Positions 49,569-62,066 of a stretch of DNA of 64,000 nt are shown piece after piece. The position numbers were made by a program, and so were the translations under genes. The notes below the pieces were generated by a model that made no database searches, had not been told where the DNA came from, and saw only the letters and a program-made list of their open reading frames with translations. How positions within the stretch are numbered: position 1 is the stretch's first letter; the number at the start of each line of letters is the position of its first letter. Origin of the DNA: Lethocerus indicus (taxonomy: Eukaryota > Arthropoda > Insecta > Hemiptera > Belostomatidae); NCBI GenBank assembly GCA_019843655.1, contig JACDQD010000002.1, positions 10,490,393-10,554,392 on the forward strand, written 5' to 3'.

Positions 49569-50099
49569 CTGAAACAGGCCAGCGGAGAGGACATGAAACT
49601 GACTGAAAGTATCGCATAGGTATAGGCGTATCGCAATCTCCGACGTTGACCGATTTTTAAACGATCTGTTTATATCACGACTAATTTGTATTTCGCAGGT
49701 AATGAAACAATGCACCCATATTAATTTCCAAACTCAAGTCACTTGGAAGGGTGAAAGGAATTCAGCGCATTATTAGTTGATTTCCTGGCAATTTTGCATT
49801 TAGGCCGCTTAAATTGCTTTCACACTGTCGAACAGTATCCAATGTTTTCGTTTGTTTAAAACACGCCTATCAATAAAATCTGTTATTTTAACGGTCTAAA
49901 TAATGCCTTATATATTAATTTCGAAGAAATTGTCCAGTGCTCGGAGGCACTGCCGATCAGGAAAGTATGTACAAATCGAGTCGTCGAATATTACGGAAAA
50001 AGGTTTCCGGGAGTCCAGCCCTTTCCGGGGCCACGGCAGTTCACACGTCTCCCGTTTAATAAATCTAGCGCGAGTAAAATCCGAGAACGGCGCGGCCAA

Positions 50100-50370
50100 C
50101 GAAGGGCGATAGCGGAGCGAGGTAGACGAACGAGAGAAAACAGAGAAGCAAAACGTTTTGAACGTGCGGGCGCCGTGGGAGGGATAGGTCGGCGGGGCCG
50201 AGTCGAGTAGAATTAATAGACATTAAGAGTGGAAGGAGAAAGAGACGGAAGAGCGGGAGAGGAGAGCCAGGGAAAGTGAGTGAAGCGAAATTAATTGTAG
50301 ACTGAAGAGAAGTTGTAAGAGAGAGAAGATGGGGGGGGGGCGGAGGCAGAAAGAGATAGAGGTAGGGGCA
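50100..50370. other. Purine-rich (plus-strand) tract with GA repeats
   Basis: About 270 bp rich in GAGAG, GGAAG and AGAGA, opposite in strand sense to the tract at 48355-48740. It contains a donor-like GGAAA|GTGAGT near 50272 and a run of nine or ten G near 50332. It could be a 5' UTR or GAGA-factor binding region, but no coding start is supported. Confidence 0.5.
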
Positions 50371-50593
50371 CATAATTAATGCGGTACAAGTATAATTTGT
50401 GAAGACGCGGCGCAGGGAAGAGCCAGTGTATTGTAGAACGGGAACAGGGACGGAAGGGACGCCTCGCTGAGTATAATATCCCTTCCCTTAATTGTACCGA
50501 AATGAGAAATTTCGTTCCTAAAGTTATAATTGGATACGGCCCTGAGAGAAGCTGTTGCTGGAGTTTTACTTAATTCTCCCCATCTACCACTCA

Positions 50594-50617
50594 CTCTCTC
50601 TCTCTCTCTCTCTCTCC
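50594..50617. repeat. Short (CT)n microsatellite
   Basis: About 24 bp of CT followed by CCCTCGC. Confidence 0.9.
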
Positions 50618-51986
50618 CTCGCTGGCTCCCTCTCTCGCAGTTCTGGGGTCCTCCTCTTCATTTGCTGCCAGAAATGCCGCCTCTCCCCCGGCATTTAAGG
50701 ACCGTTCCTTGCCCTCCGCTCCACTGTCCTCTGAAGTATTTGCGGTGGATCAAATTTATTTTGTTCGAGTGCCTTTTTTTTCTTATTTGTGCGTAGGCCT
50801 GTTTGGGGAGGAGGGCCGCTCGAGGGCGCTAGTCACGGGGCCAGTCGCCGCTTCCGGCTCACAGATCGAGCCCCTGATCTTTTTACGGCCGTCGAATATC
50901 ATTTGGTGGTGGCGGCGGCGGCTCTGAAAAATAAAACTGCGACTCCTGTCAATGAACGGTTGAACAGTGGCGCATTCTGGCCGTATTTCCGATGAATGGG
51001 ACGTTTACTGACCTCTGACGAGAAAGCATTTACTTTACGGGCCATTAGGTTGTATTGTTATCAAATCGTATTTATTGTTTTCTTCATTTCACCACGTAAA
51101 TTATTTAACCTGGTATTTGGAACAGTATTTAAATTGTATAGGATCCAATCGGTAATATCAAATGTGTGATGGTTTATGATAAATTAAGGAGAATATATCA
51201 TATTCCCTGAACCCTGCTGATTTTAATTCTATTATGTATCTAATCGTGTGAATCGTATAACAAAGGGCTTAATAAAATAAGACACACCGAATTCAGTTGA
51301 AACTGTATTTCACTGTCGTACATTTTATTAATCCGTAGTTTTCAAATGTGTGCTATTCTCTGGAGACGTGTTGAAATGGGTGAGGCAGTGAGTAGCAAAC
51401 ATATTGAAGAATACATTTTTTAGCTAAGAGTTGAATTATTTCAACCATTAGGAATAATATAACTGGGCAAAATGTGATCGTTTTCCCATTTGAAAGTAAC
51501 TATCTTGTAGTCATAATTACTTCATAAACATGAAGTAGAGTATTACAGTTTCCGTATATGGTAAAAATAAGTCAACTTAAAAGGGGTGTGTGGTGAGGGT
51601 TAGGCCAAGATATGGTGATCGGATGATTGGATCCAGGGGTCAAATTGAATTCGGGCCCATTTAGAAGGCCCTAAGGGCGAGTTTAAAGCGGCGCCCTTCT
51701 CAATGCCTGGTTTATAGTGGACGTCTCCCAAGGCACCGCCGAAATTGGCCCTCCTTTGAGGGGGACTTCCACGGGGAGAGACCGCCCACGTATCGAGGGG
51801 AAATATCAATGTCCCTATCTTCGCCGCTAGGACTTCAGACGCTATGACAACGGTGAATCGTTTTAGATGATAAGCTAGTTTTATAACGTTTGACAATCCG
51901 CCAGAATAAAATTAAACTGCTCTTAAACATTTAAAAGTATCTCTCGTTTCAATGTAAACGAAGTAAATAGAAGTATAGGGAATAAT

Positions 51987-52223
51987 CTAATTTTTTTTTA
52001 TAACTAATAACAAAAATAATGCGCAAAATGTGTCAGAAAGGTTTGCTCCAGGTTCAGCCAAAATACGTGAATATTTGTTAAGAAAATTTCCCACTGCTGT
52101 CACGAAGTCTCTTCTAGCTTCGTAGAAGAAGTACAGACGAAGATTCAATTTAATACTGATGGATTCGCTGATCCAGCTAGATTTACAGAAATTGGTTTTC
52201 TTTGTCGATAATAACGATCGCAA
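51987..52223 (-). pseudogene. Second non-LTR reverse transcriptase C-terminal remnant
   Basis: The minus-strand frame ends with LYFFYEARRDFVTAVG, followed by NFLNKYSRILAEPGANLSDT and a short hydrophobic end. The (F/Y)YxEARRD(L/F)V(S/T)AVG block matches the tail at 18470-18862 almost residue for residue, so both derive from one family or closely related families. The HxL-xxDC part upstream of the block is mutated (the DC is gone). The frame is short, with no RT core seen upstream (plus 52224-52700), so the copy is 5'-truncated or interrupted by the plus-strand retroelement fragment next to it. Confidence 0.55.
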
Positions 52224-52253
52224 AAGATTGTAATATTACTTTCTATTTAATAA

Positions 52254-52585
52254 AAATACGGCTCTGACACCAGTGGTATCGATGACAAACTTTTTTGTAG
52301 ACTTTTGAGTGATGAGTGGGAAGTAAAACAGAATTTGGGAAGCCATATGCGGACTTTCTTCCTATCCTCCTCATTCACTCCGTCTCAATTTGATGTGGTC
52401 CACAAATTTCTTTCTGGCCACCTTATTGGGATTCAGATTAATTTAAAGAAATCGATCGTCCCCCAGCAATTACACTGATAACCCGGTTCAACATACCGAG
52501 GAAAAAGAAATTCGTAGGACAAAAACTGAGAAAGCGTCGGCAAATGAGGCTGCTGGATCACATATGTCAATTACGAATTTACTGA
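52254..52585 (+). pseudogene. Decayed DIRS/Ty3-type reverse transcriptase fragment
   Basis: An open frame of 74 codons (52254-52475, no start codon at its head) ends in GIQINLKKSIVPQQLH. It fits the segment after the RT catalytic motif, LGxxINxKKSxLxPQQ. About 20 residues earlier, HMRTFFLSSS aligns with YxDDFFLLS-type motif C, with the catalytic Asp pair lost. After a +2 shift (52478-52585) comes FNIPRKKKFVGQKLRK, matching the MxxxIPxxKxxxxxxxLRK segment that follows. Farther downstream only scraps remain (LEEISKELC near 52812). The order and spacing support one decayed RT of DIRS or Ty3 type. It is head-to-head with the non-LTR tail on the other strand. Confidence 0.45.
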
Positions 52586-53139
52586 ATCTTGGTTGTTTCA
52601 AAACAGTAGATTACCCTGGTTTAGTTAGCCTGGTCAAAATTGCTGATTACCAAGTACTGATTATTAAATACGGATAAGCCAGAGGAACTACTGTCCAATC
52701 CCGATTAAGAAGAGTATATTTTCATAAATATATTAAGGAAATTAACGCGATTGTAATGTTACGACTGAATGTATTTACGCTCCGTAAATATACTATGAAA
52801 ACTCTGGCTTAGAGGAAATCTCTAAGGAGTTGTGTTCAGCTAAAAGTTGGGCTCGTAGGCAGTCAAAGGGAAATAAATACTGATTGTAATTTGGCCTTTA
52901 TGTATAATCATAGTCAAGAATGATTTATAGACGGCTCATGTTCTTTTTCTAATAGGGCATAGATTTCTCTGTTATAGTCAGGCAGGATAATTTCAAGTTC
53001 CCAAAAGCAGGATTAAATGGCTCGACTTTTACACGACATTGATTTGTCGCCCTTATATTGAAATATTTCTCGGTATCTTATTGAAGAAAATATTAGTTAA
53101 CGGAGTTGTAAACCTTTTCGATATAACGAGAAAATACGG

Positions 53140-53600
53140 GCTGAAGAGAGGAAGAGAGAGTTGTCCGGGAAGGGATGCAGAGGTCAGTGAATCGGGCTCC
53201 GCGGGATAAGGGAGAAAGGGATGTCTGGAGGGAGAAGGAGGGATGAAGAGGGAGTCAAAAGGAAATATCAATGTTGAGTGAAGTTAGGGGTGGGTGGGCG
53301 TTCCCCCACCTGACCAGGGTCCAGCGGCCGGCTTCGATCGCCCCCGCCGTAGCCATGGCAACCACTGTCATTAAACCGATCGCCTTATCATAACCGGCCA
53401 TCTTTGTATCACCCTCCCTCCCACCCTCCCACCATCCCGCCACCCACTCACTCCTTCGCCGCCCCTTCCAGCCCCTCTCATCCCCATCAAATCTTCCGAA
53501 TCAATGAAGTAGTAACCGCACATTCTCTCTTCCGCCCTATCGCTCTTCTTTCGGCTTTCCTTTTCCACGAAATCTCGACTCTGTCCCCTTTCCCAACTGT
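53140..53600. promoter_or_regulatory. Purine-to-pyrimidine switch region with GA tracts and GCCATCTT
   Basis: The plus strand is purine-rich (GAGAGGAAGAGAGAG and similar) to about 53270. It is then GC-rich with CCATGGCAACC at about 53354, a GCCATCTT site at about 53395-53402, and is pyrimidine-rich (CCTCCCTCCCACC) to about 53600. GA tracts plus Pho/YY1-type GCCAT sites and CACC/GC boxes are the ingredient list of insect Polycomb response elements. That reading is inference; no gene lies next to it in the window. Confidence 0.3.
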
Positions 53601-56600
53601 AAAATAACTTTCTTGGCCTTTTTTCATTTCCATTGTATACTGCCAAAATTACAGCATGGACTATGTCACAATTAAACGCAAGTGGGATTCAATTTTGCAA
53701 TTAAGGAGAAATGTGAGTCGTGAACAAGTTCAGATCCGTACCCTCTGAATTCATAGGGAAATGAATCTAACCTAAATTAATACAATTACTTATAGAGAAC
53801 AACAAAATAACTTTTTTAGGAGACACATCATGTGGAACCAAACTTTATTTTTTGATAATACCTTCTGTATCTCCGGTTATTTAGTTGACTCGTAATATTA
53901 GAAGCGGTCGAAAGGTTTCTGTCGAAAGCCGTACATTCAGCAGTCCAGATAACGATCACATGAATTTATATAAAACTATATTTCCGTCATATTAGTAGTT
54001 TGCCTATCATCGACCGTACTGGAATTACTAACGCAATTTGTAAGAAATTACTTCTTTTCCTCCTAATTACGTTTAAAAGAGCAACACAGCGGCCTTAAAG
54101 TAATAACATAGTGGGATATGTTCATTCAGAAAACCATTTAATTAAAATCTTAAACAAATAAATAAACCATAGACAATGGAAATGCTTATAAACACATTCT
54201 CTTGTGAAACATCCAGGAAAACTTTCATTTTTCCCTATTTTATATTAGTTTTAATTAATATTATCTGTCGGAACTTAAAATATCCGTATCGACGGCGAAG
54301 TAAAAAAAATTCCCCATCGCGAATTAGGTGCTTTCATCGTAATTGGTTGTTTCTATGACACAATCAGAGTCGCGCCCCGGTCAGCCGCTTTCGGTCTTTT
54401 CGGTATTCCCTCTGAAAACGGATACACACAATTTTTCTCACCGATCATTTTTCGTTTTCAGATAATTAAGAGTAGGGTATATTAAAAAACTCATTTAATT
54501 CAGTCAACAATGAAGGTATTATATTACAATTGATTTCGCATTAGGACGCCTTACTCAGTGAATATAATTTATTTGATGAATGGAATTAATATCGCACTTT
54601 CCCGTACATGGCACATCTTCAAAATTTAAACGCATACATACAGACTACGAAGTATTGTATGGTTTCCTAAATTAAACGCGATTTAAATTTTCCTGATTAT
54701 GTCCTTCTTAAACTTAATCGCGGCCGGTCATCATTGCGTTCCACACAGTACTAGAGGAGATCTGGTAGAATTCACGCCACTTGTCATCCAAATGTGGAAC
54801 TGATAACTCTCCGCCAATTGTTCGGCGCCAATGTCATCATATAAAATGGGTAACTTTCACCAACGATGGGGATCACTGAAATGGCACGACTGTGTTGGTG
54901 GTGAGTGGCACGAATCGGTCCCAAGATAGAGGCATTGTAAATCCTCATTATTATAGAGTATCAGGTTTCTGACTGGCCGGAGGAAAGAGGCGAGGACTCG
55001 ATTGACCGAACCGAATGACTTTGCGTTCTCCTTTGGGCCTATTCACGGGCCGTCTCGTATCGGCCGTTCGCCTCTGATTAAAACTGTCATAATAGAAAAC
55101 TATTATCGAAACGGCCTCTCCGCCGACATCCATTCCCATCAATCTTCCTTTATTATTCGCCGCGAAGACCGTACCGAATCCTGCCCGGTCCTTATTAATA
55201 TCTCCGATGGAAACGTCAAAATTTAGCTTCGGTTGTCGTTCAGACTCGCTTTTCTATCGCCGGCCCATTTCACAATCGCATCTTCTCACGAAGCTGTACA
55301 AACCTGCAGTACAATCATCATACGGATGGCTCACATAATGTCTATAACCTAACGATTTAAACTATTAATAATGCGGTCAACGAGGATAATATACTACATC
55401 GTGGCAGTAACTGTTACGACCGGCAACTAAAAGGTATAAACATATCACTGATCGGAAATTCTTGCATCCTTATAAATTAAAGATGTTAGGAAAGTATTTG
55501 AAAAATACGCTGAAAAATGTTGTGCACTCCTTACTATAGAATAGCAACTTATCGTGTATATCTGATCATTTTCTTCTTTTTATTAAATGTTTCGTTGGTC
55601 TTCCATGTTCTTTGAATAGTTGTCTCGCTTATTAAGCTGATTGAAGTGACCACGAATTAGGACATTTTTTAAATATGTAAAAAGAAGTACCGATTTTAAA
55701 ACAACAAATTGCTATAGAAATCATTATTCATTATAGTAAAATGAGTCATTATATTTGACGATTTTTGATACGACATTTTTTAAATGTAACATTAATGTCT
55801 ATATCAGTTAACTTACCTGTCAGTTAGTTAGAATAGTCAATATTGATTTATAATAATAGAAATTGGAATTTCGATGCTAAAATTTCGCACCGCTCTTCCC
55901 ATGATAAATCGCCGTGTCTGAGATTCAAGGAAGGGTATCAAAGTGGCTAATTCAGTTGTCGGGATTTTCCCGAGGACGTCCTTCTCTCCTTCCCACGGTC
56001 TACTCTTTCTGTTTATCTTAACAACTTGAAAGAGTTTTCGCGGCAGTTAATTCGTTTATTGAAGTCGAGCGGGCTACGATTAAATAGCGGTCCAACTTGC
56101 TTTTATTTCGGGGCCCGCCCCAGTCAGAATTTCTTCATTTGTTCCCGTTAGCTGTAGCAATACCATTTATTTATCGTTTATTATATGGTTTTAGGATTTA
56201 TCAAACACAAAATTGAGATCAAATATATTTTGAAAGTAATAGATCATAGTTTCGAATGTCATAGCGGTAGTGGGGCCGCTGGGATACCAAACATACGGAG
56301 CAGAAAAAAATACAATGCGGCATACCATATTATCCCAGTCCTCTTTTTTTCAAATGAATTTTCTAAAATTATATATTACTATTATTATTTATATACGTCG
56401 AGTTTTTTTATACCCGTCCATTAAAAATATGGTGATGCCAGGTTTTTTTGTATTATACGTGGGGAATGAAATAAATGACGAAAAATTCAAACTCCGAGGT
56501 GGGGGGGGGGTGGCTGTGAAAATGATTAAATACTTTCTTTTCAGAGTATTGACGGGTGATGGGGACGCTCGAGGAGAGAACTTTCATGGAAATCATTGCC

Positions 56601-59600
56601 GGCGCAAATGGAATTGGCGAAATGATAAATGAGGACCCCCCCGCCATCCCTACCGCCGGCCGGGGGGCAAACAAATTTCAATCGGGCGTCGACGTTCGGC
56701 TGGAGGGGACCGCGCTGGGAAACGGCGCCCCTGTGTATATATAAAGGAGGTGGCGCCGCGGCGACAAATGATATACACAGAACTCTACTTCCTCCCTATG
56801 ATGTCACGTATGTTCTATTATTCAGGCGGCCTCTCTCTATATGGCGCCGGAGGGAGAGATTTCCTCCCCGCCTACGGATTATATGAATGCCCAAACCGAG
56901 TGTCATCTATCCCATCTCTCTCCAACCCCCAACCAACGTCTGAATTTCACTCTTTCCTCTTCTTTCACTTTACCTCAGAAATTGAACGACAATTCTGGCG
57001 TAGAGAAATTATGGACATCTGCATTTTAGATGCACACTTTTGTTTTGGAGCCAACAAATCGTTCCATTTTACCAACAGATAATACAGAAATTATGTAACG
57101 AAGCTCAGATTTCTACCTAAACGAGGTTTCCTTTATAAATGACTATTCTTTTTACATCATTTGTGAGACAGTACATGAATTATTAGTGTTCTAGAATTAA
57201 TTTGTTTGTTGTTATTCGTATTTCGTCGACGGCAGTTCAGTCGGCTCCCTTCTTGTTCTGAAAGATTATACTGGCAATTGTTGCTCTGCAATTTAAGTGC
57301 GTGGGAAATACGTGGATTTGTGGAGGTGACTTGGGCTCAAGCCCATGCACACATGCGACACGTGCACAGTGGCTTTCTCCCGTAAAAGTGACATAAAACG
57401 TCAAGGACTAATATAAATACTAAACAGTTGAGGCACTTTCAATGTGTTTAGAGTGTCTACTCCAATATCTTTCAATCCACTCACAGGTTCAAGTTAAATA
57501 CGAATACTCTAAGAGATCTGCCGTTCGGAGCAGATGAATGGCAGTATTCCCTCATCTGGCTTTTGACTTATATCACGTATCACTAGTTGGGAGTCTCCCC
57601 CCGTAGAATTGTCCCAGGCTAACGACGTTTCCTCATAATTAGGGCCACCCTAACGCGGCCCTGCCAGACATAACAGACCAATTGCCCTCTGCCCTCCCGA
57701 TAATGGAATAAGGGAAAACAGCCGGTTAAAATTGCGTTATATCGCTCTTAATTTCATTGGAATCACAGCATTAATGCTACGCCGGGGGATCCTTTCAGAA
57801 CTACCGAACAAGACGGCATTCGGCAAGTGTATTTTAATTTCGAAGATAGAAATCTGTACTTCTTATGACTGGGACGTTTATTTGTTGCATTAACTAACGA
57901 TTCGGCCGTTATTTTTGTTCGCGCGGCGGTCACGTTCTCTGCGAAAATATGTGTTCACTCCTGTCCGCAATAGGTCATAGTTCCTTATTTGTCAAGCGTT
58001 AATAATTTATTTGTGGATGTAATCAATTTATAGAATATTTAAGGTAAATTTTAAATAATTTTAATAAGCGCCTGACTTGTCTGCAAAATAAAATGCAAAG
58101 TAGCAGAAAAGAAGGCGCCTAACCATAATTTTCTTAATTTATAATTTTCCAGAATTCCATGAGCTTTCGGGAGATAACGTACAATTCTTTCAGCGTACCG
58201 TGAAGGCCCCCCGACTATAAATGAAAAGCGTAAAATAGTCCCCAAAAGTTTCGAGCGTCCGGTGGGGTTGGAAAAGACAATAAAAACTCAGATTAGGCTC
58301 GCCGGGGGGAAAGCGACCACTCAAACTGAAAGCTTACCTGGTGCAATTTTATTTCGGCCTAAGTCGGGGGCGCCGCGCCCAAGTTTTCAGTTCCGCCAGA
58401 ACGGTGATATATGCAGATACCTACAAGGAAACGCTCTCCACATAATGCGCGCCCCGGTTTTATATTCCAAACAGACATTATAAAAGTTTTATGTGGCCGA
58501 GGCCGCCGCCGCCTCACTATGCGCGCGTGAGTTTTACTGCTCCTCTCTGGGAGGTGTTAAACGTCTATATTTGTGGGCCCAGGACCCAACGCCGACTGGA
58601 GGAATTTATGGTTCCTCGAATTAATTATAGTTAGTGCTCTGCTCGCCCGACTCCCATAGCTCACACCGGCCACTCACTCGTCGAATACCTTCGTAAACTG
58701 CGCGAGAGGAAATCGGTTGGAAAATATATCAATTCGAATTCAAATGTTCTCATAGCTTAATTTTAGTTTTATTTACGGTGTCCGCTAATTGTGTCGGATG
58801 CATTGTTTTTTCCTTTTTCTATTCGTTTGTCACATCAGTATCGGACAAGTTACACCAGCAAAACAAATGCCAACTCAAACTCAAAGGAAACAGTTGACAA
58901 CGGTTTACATTTAGTAAAGAAATTGAGTTTGTAAAGATTGTGAGAATGTAACATAATGTACGAGTAATATACGTATACGTTGCAGCCTGCATACCTAAGT
59001 CCCTCTCCCAATGACAAATTTGTAAATTGTATGTAACTTAATTATATATTATACTATTTAGAATGAAATTGTAAGCCAGTAGTTTAAAACGCATCGTGAA
59101 TATAAGTTACAGGCATTGGCCTATAGCGTCAACTGCCAATACAACTCGCCTATAGTACGCCAGCACAGGGAGGGTCCCCAAGAAAAAAGTTAAGATCAAT
59201 CTGACCGGATTCTCATTAATTCGGGCAGCTTTTCGAATTGATAGCCGCACACCGGGGCCGAGAATTGGATTCGAACCGTAGGGGCAAAAGGAGAGGCCGA
59301 ACCTCAACCCTGTCTGGGAGATATCGTCCGAAGATTATCAGAGGAGGGAGGAAGGCTGTGTCGGGGTGTAAATCAAGCCTTCAATAACTCGGGTCCGGCC
59401 CCAGTATATTTTTCTAGTTTAATCCTTTGAAAAGTCCAGGACAAAGGAGAAACCCGAGGTAGCCGACCGCCATCTTGGGTCCGAGTAATGACCGCAATTA
59501 ATCCAATCAACGTTGTGTGGAGGCCCGGGTTAATGAATGGGGCGGCCGCCTTTCCTCTGTATTTTATACACATATGGAGGAGGTGCGGGCCCTCGGTGGC

Positions 59601-62040
59601 CTCTAATGGAGTTTTGAGGCCCCACAATCAATATTTCCCCGACGGGGCCCCCCGCCTATTGTCCGAACACAATAGGCCGCTTCCGACACACCCCGGGAGT
59701 TCCGTCTCGGTCACACTCCCTCTCACCCTTTATCCTTCTAATGATTTAACATCCCCTCCCCATCAAGGCGCACACGCTGCCTCCACCGACAATTAACAAA
59801 CAGATATTTTATAGCGATAAAGGCCAATGCGGTAGAACTAAAAATTTGAACACAAATTCTGTGTTAATGAATTTACTAACAGTCATAAGCTCCAATTTTG
59901 TATACCCTCAATCATGCAACTCGTAGCGTGTCGTGAATTGGCTGGGTATGTACTAAGAATGCTGGTAGACCGCCGCACGCCATTGATATACGCGCAGGAT
60001 CCGGACGCGCGAACCTGAGGAAGGCCGAAAGGAAGAGGCGAGGCCGGCAGGAGCTCTCAGGATCGTTAAACCTACAGCATAATGGCAAAGGTTTTAGAAT
60101 AAGACCTAAAATGATCACTAGTAATTATTCTCAAACAGTAGTCTAGATTAACTTTATCGTTCGTAACATTATCATTGATCTTATTTTAGAAACAATACAA
60201 GTTCGATTAACGAGTTTAGTCGCATTCGAACCCCACGATGGTCACATTACATAGAATCAGGAACACGGATCGATCGGGGAGCCGTCTTTTTAAGTTTGAC
60301 CATAAAGCCGGACTTGTAGGGGGGAGGGGGCGTTAATGTTAGGCCCGTCCACGTATCGAAAGGGGAGGGGGGGTCAATGGAGGATCAATACTCGTGGGAG
60401 CAGTGGCAGGAGGGACGCTCCTCCCGGACTCTCCCGAAATTGGCCAGTTAACATGAAATAGGGGACCGGGACACGGGAAGATAACTGGTGGATGGGGGGT
60501 AAGGAAAGTTGGATGGTGGGCTGCCCAAGGTGGGTCGGGGGCAGTTTTAATTTGGGCCCCCCCACACACTCACGCGCACACCAACTGATCCTGTTATGGG
60601 GCTGAATTATTCAGAGAGGGCGGGGAGCGGAGCTGAGGGGGGCATTACGGGGAGGAGGCCCCCCGCAAGGTCTTGATTCCCATCAGGGTCCCTCCCATAA
60701 CCTGTTATTGGCGCGTCTGGGCCCCATAAAACCCTATTACACCGCACCCACGCGCCCCCGCTTCCCCCTCCATGCCCATTCCAGATATTTCCACGGTATC
60801 CGTCCATCTAGAGGTCCACCTTTAGCCACTGGAGGGGGGGGGTGAAGGGCACTAGTGATACGGGCTTTTCGACTCCTATGGGCTCTAACTTTCTTACCGG
60901 AGAAGGAGGAATAAAGCATGGCCTTAAGTGCCCATTTCCGGCTTTGAACTTAGCTCCCCCGGCAATAAATGTTTAGCGGAAAATACAATATCTGGTTCGG
61001 GGTCCCTTCTTGACCGCCTATAGATCCGTACTACAAATAAACTCGATTATTTCGATACATTCTCAGCATAACATTTCCAACATTAGCTTTACATACAAAA
61101 TTATGGTTAATTAATATTATAAATTGATACATTAAAATAATTTCCGTATCCTGAATATCAGTCCTCAGTTTAGATTGTTTTTATATTGGACTCAAAAGGA
61201 AAGCAGTTGTTCTTTCGATTTTCTTAGTATTCGCATTATTTTTGTTAGTATTCTCTAAAATTCATGAAACCTTCCGAAATATTTTGGGTTTAACTATGTA
61301 TCATTTTAACCATAATAGAGCAGATTTTTATATAATGATTTCTGCGTGGTTAACATGCTAGTACAGTTTCTTTCCGTTAAGACAAATTTCGCACATGTCT
61401 GCGCTTCTAATTTTACTCATTTCATTGCATGCTAAGACTTTGATCTTGAAAGCGGAGATACAATCCGGGCATAATAGCTCAGTTCGCTCACATAATTCAA
61501 AATTTCAGTGTCTAATAATGCCCGGATGAGTGATAATTCTCTTCAAATGATGAGTAATATTTTCTTTGGCAACGAATACTAGACGAATAGCTAGGACCGT
61601 ACAGCGTGTCAATTTATTTATTTCCATTGCCCGCGATCTCTTCTCGTCATAGAGGAACCTGTGGCAGTTTTGGATATCGCGTTTGTCTGGTGAATGGAGA
61701 GTTAGGTGGAGTTATGAATGATGAAGTGTTAAAGGGCAGGGTGAGGTGGGCGATGGTATCTGGGGGTAGGGCTCGGGTCGGGGACACCTCGGGGGGACAC
61801 GATTCAACATAAAAGATGGCGCTCCTTAACGAATACACCGGGCCCGCTTCCATAAAATGAATCTTGTCAACGCCGCCTATAATTCTTTCCATCAAGTCGA
61901 AGAGGTTTACCCCGCCCCCGCCGAAAACCCCGTTTTATTTATTCTGAGGTCCAGGAGAATACATTTTCGGTTTCTGTTTATTCTCCGGTTCCCCTTCTTC
62001 TTCACCCCGCTCTGCACTCCTCGTTTTTCTACTCCTTCTC
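53601..62040. other. Non-coding stretch, no gene seen
   Basis: Alternating AT-rich and GC-rich blocks, with GC-rich islands at about 55.0-55.25, 56.5-56.95, 58.3-58.7, 59.2-59.8 and 60.3-60.9 kb. A 10-bp inverted pair lies at 61463-61527. The frames at 56.2-57.1 and 59.4-59.8 kb overlap in several frames and are not annotated. Confidence 0.5.
61463..61527. repeat. 10-bp inverted repeat with 45-nt spacer
   Basis: ATCCGGGCAT and its exact complement ATGCCCGGAT enclose 45 nt. The left arm is followed by TAGCTCAGTTCG, which resembles a tRNA A box, but no T arm or anticodon arm can be folded, so it is not called a tRNA. Confidence 0.5.
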
Positions 62041-62066
62041 TTCCTCCTCCTCCTCCTCCTCCTCCT
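62041..62066. repeat. (TCC)n microsatellite
   Basis: About eight TCC units in a pyrimidine-rich patch; they encode a Pro run in one frame. Confidence 0.9.

Noticed and set aside
59221..59310. Exact tRNA B box (GGTTCGAATCC) on the minus strand near 59264
   Set aside because: The flanking T stem does not pair and the best A-box-like sequence is only about 19 nt away, too close for a tRNA.
60215..60300. GGTTCGAAT on the minus strand as a tRNA or SINE B box
   Set aside because: Only the loop motif is present, with no A box or stems.
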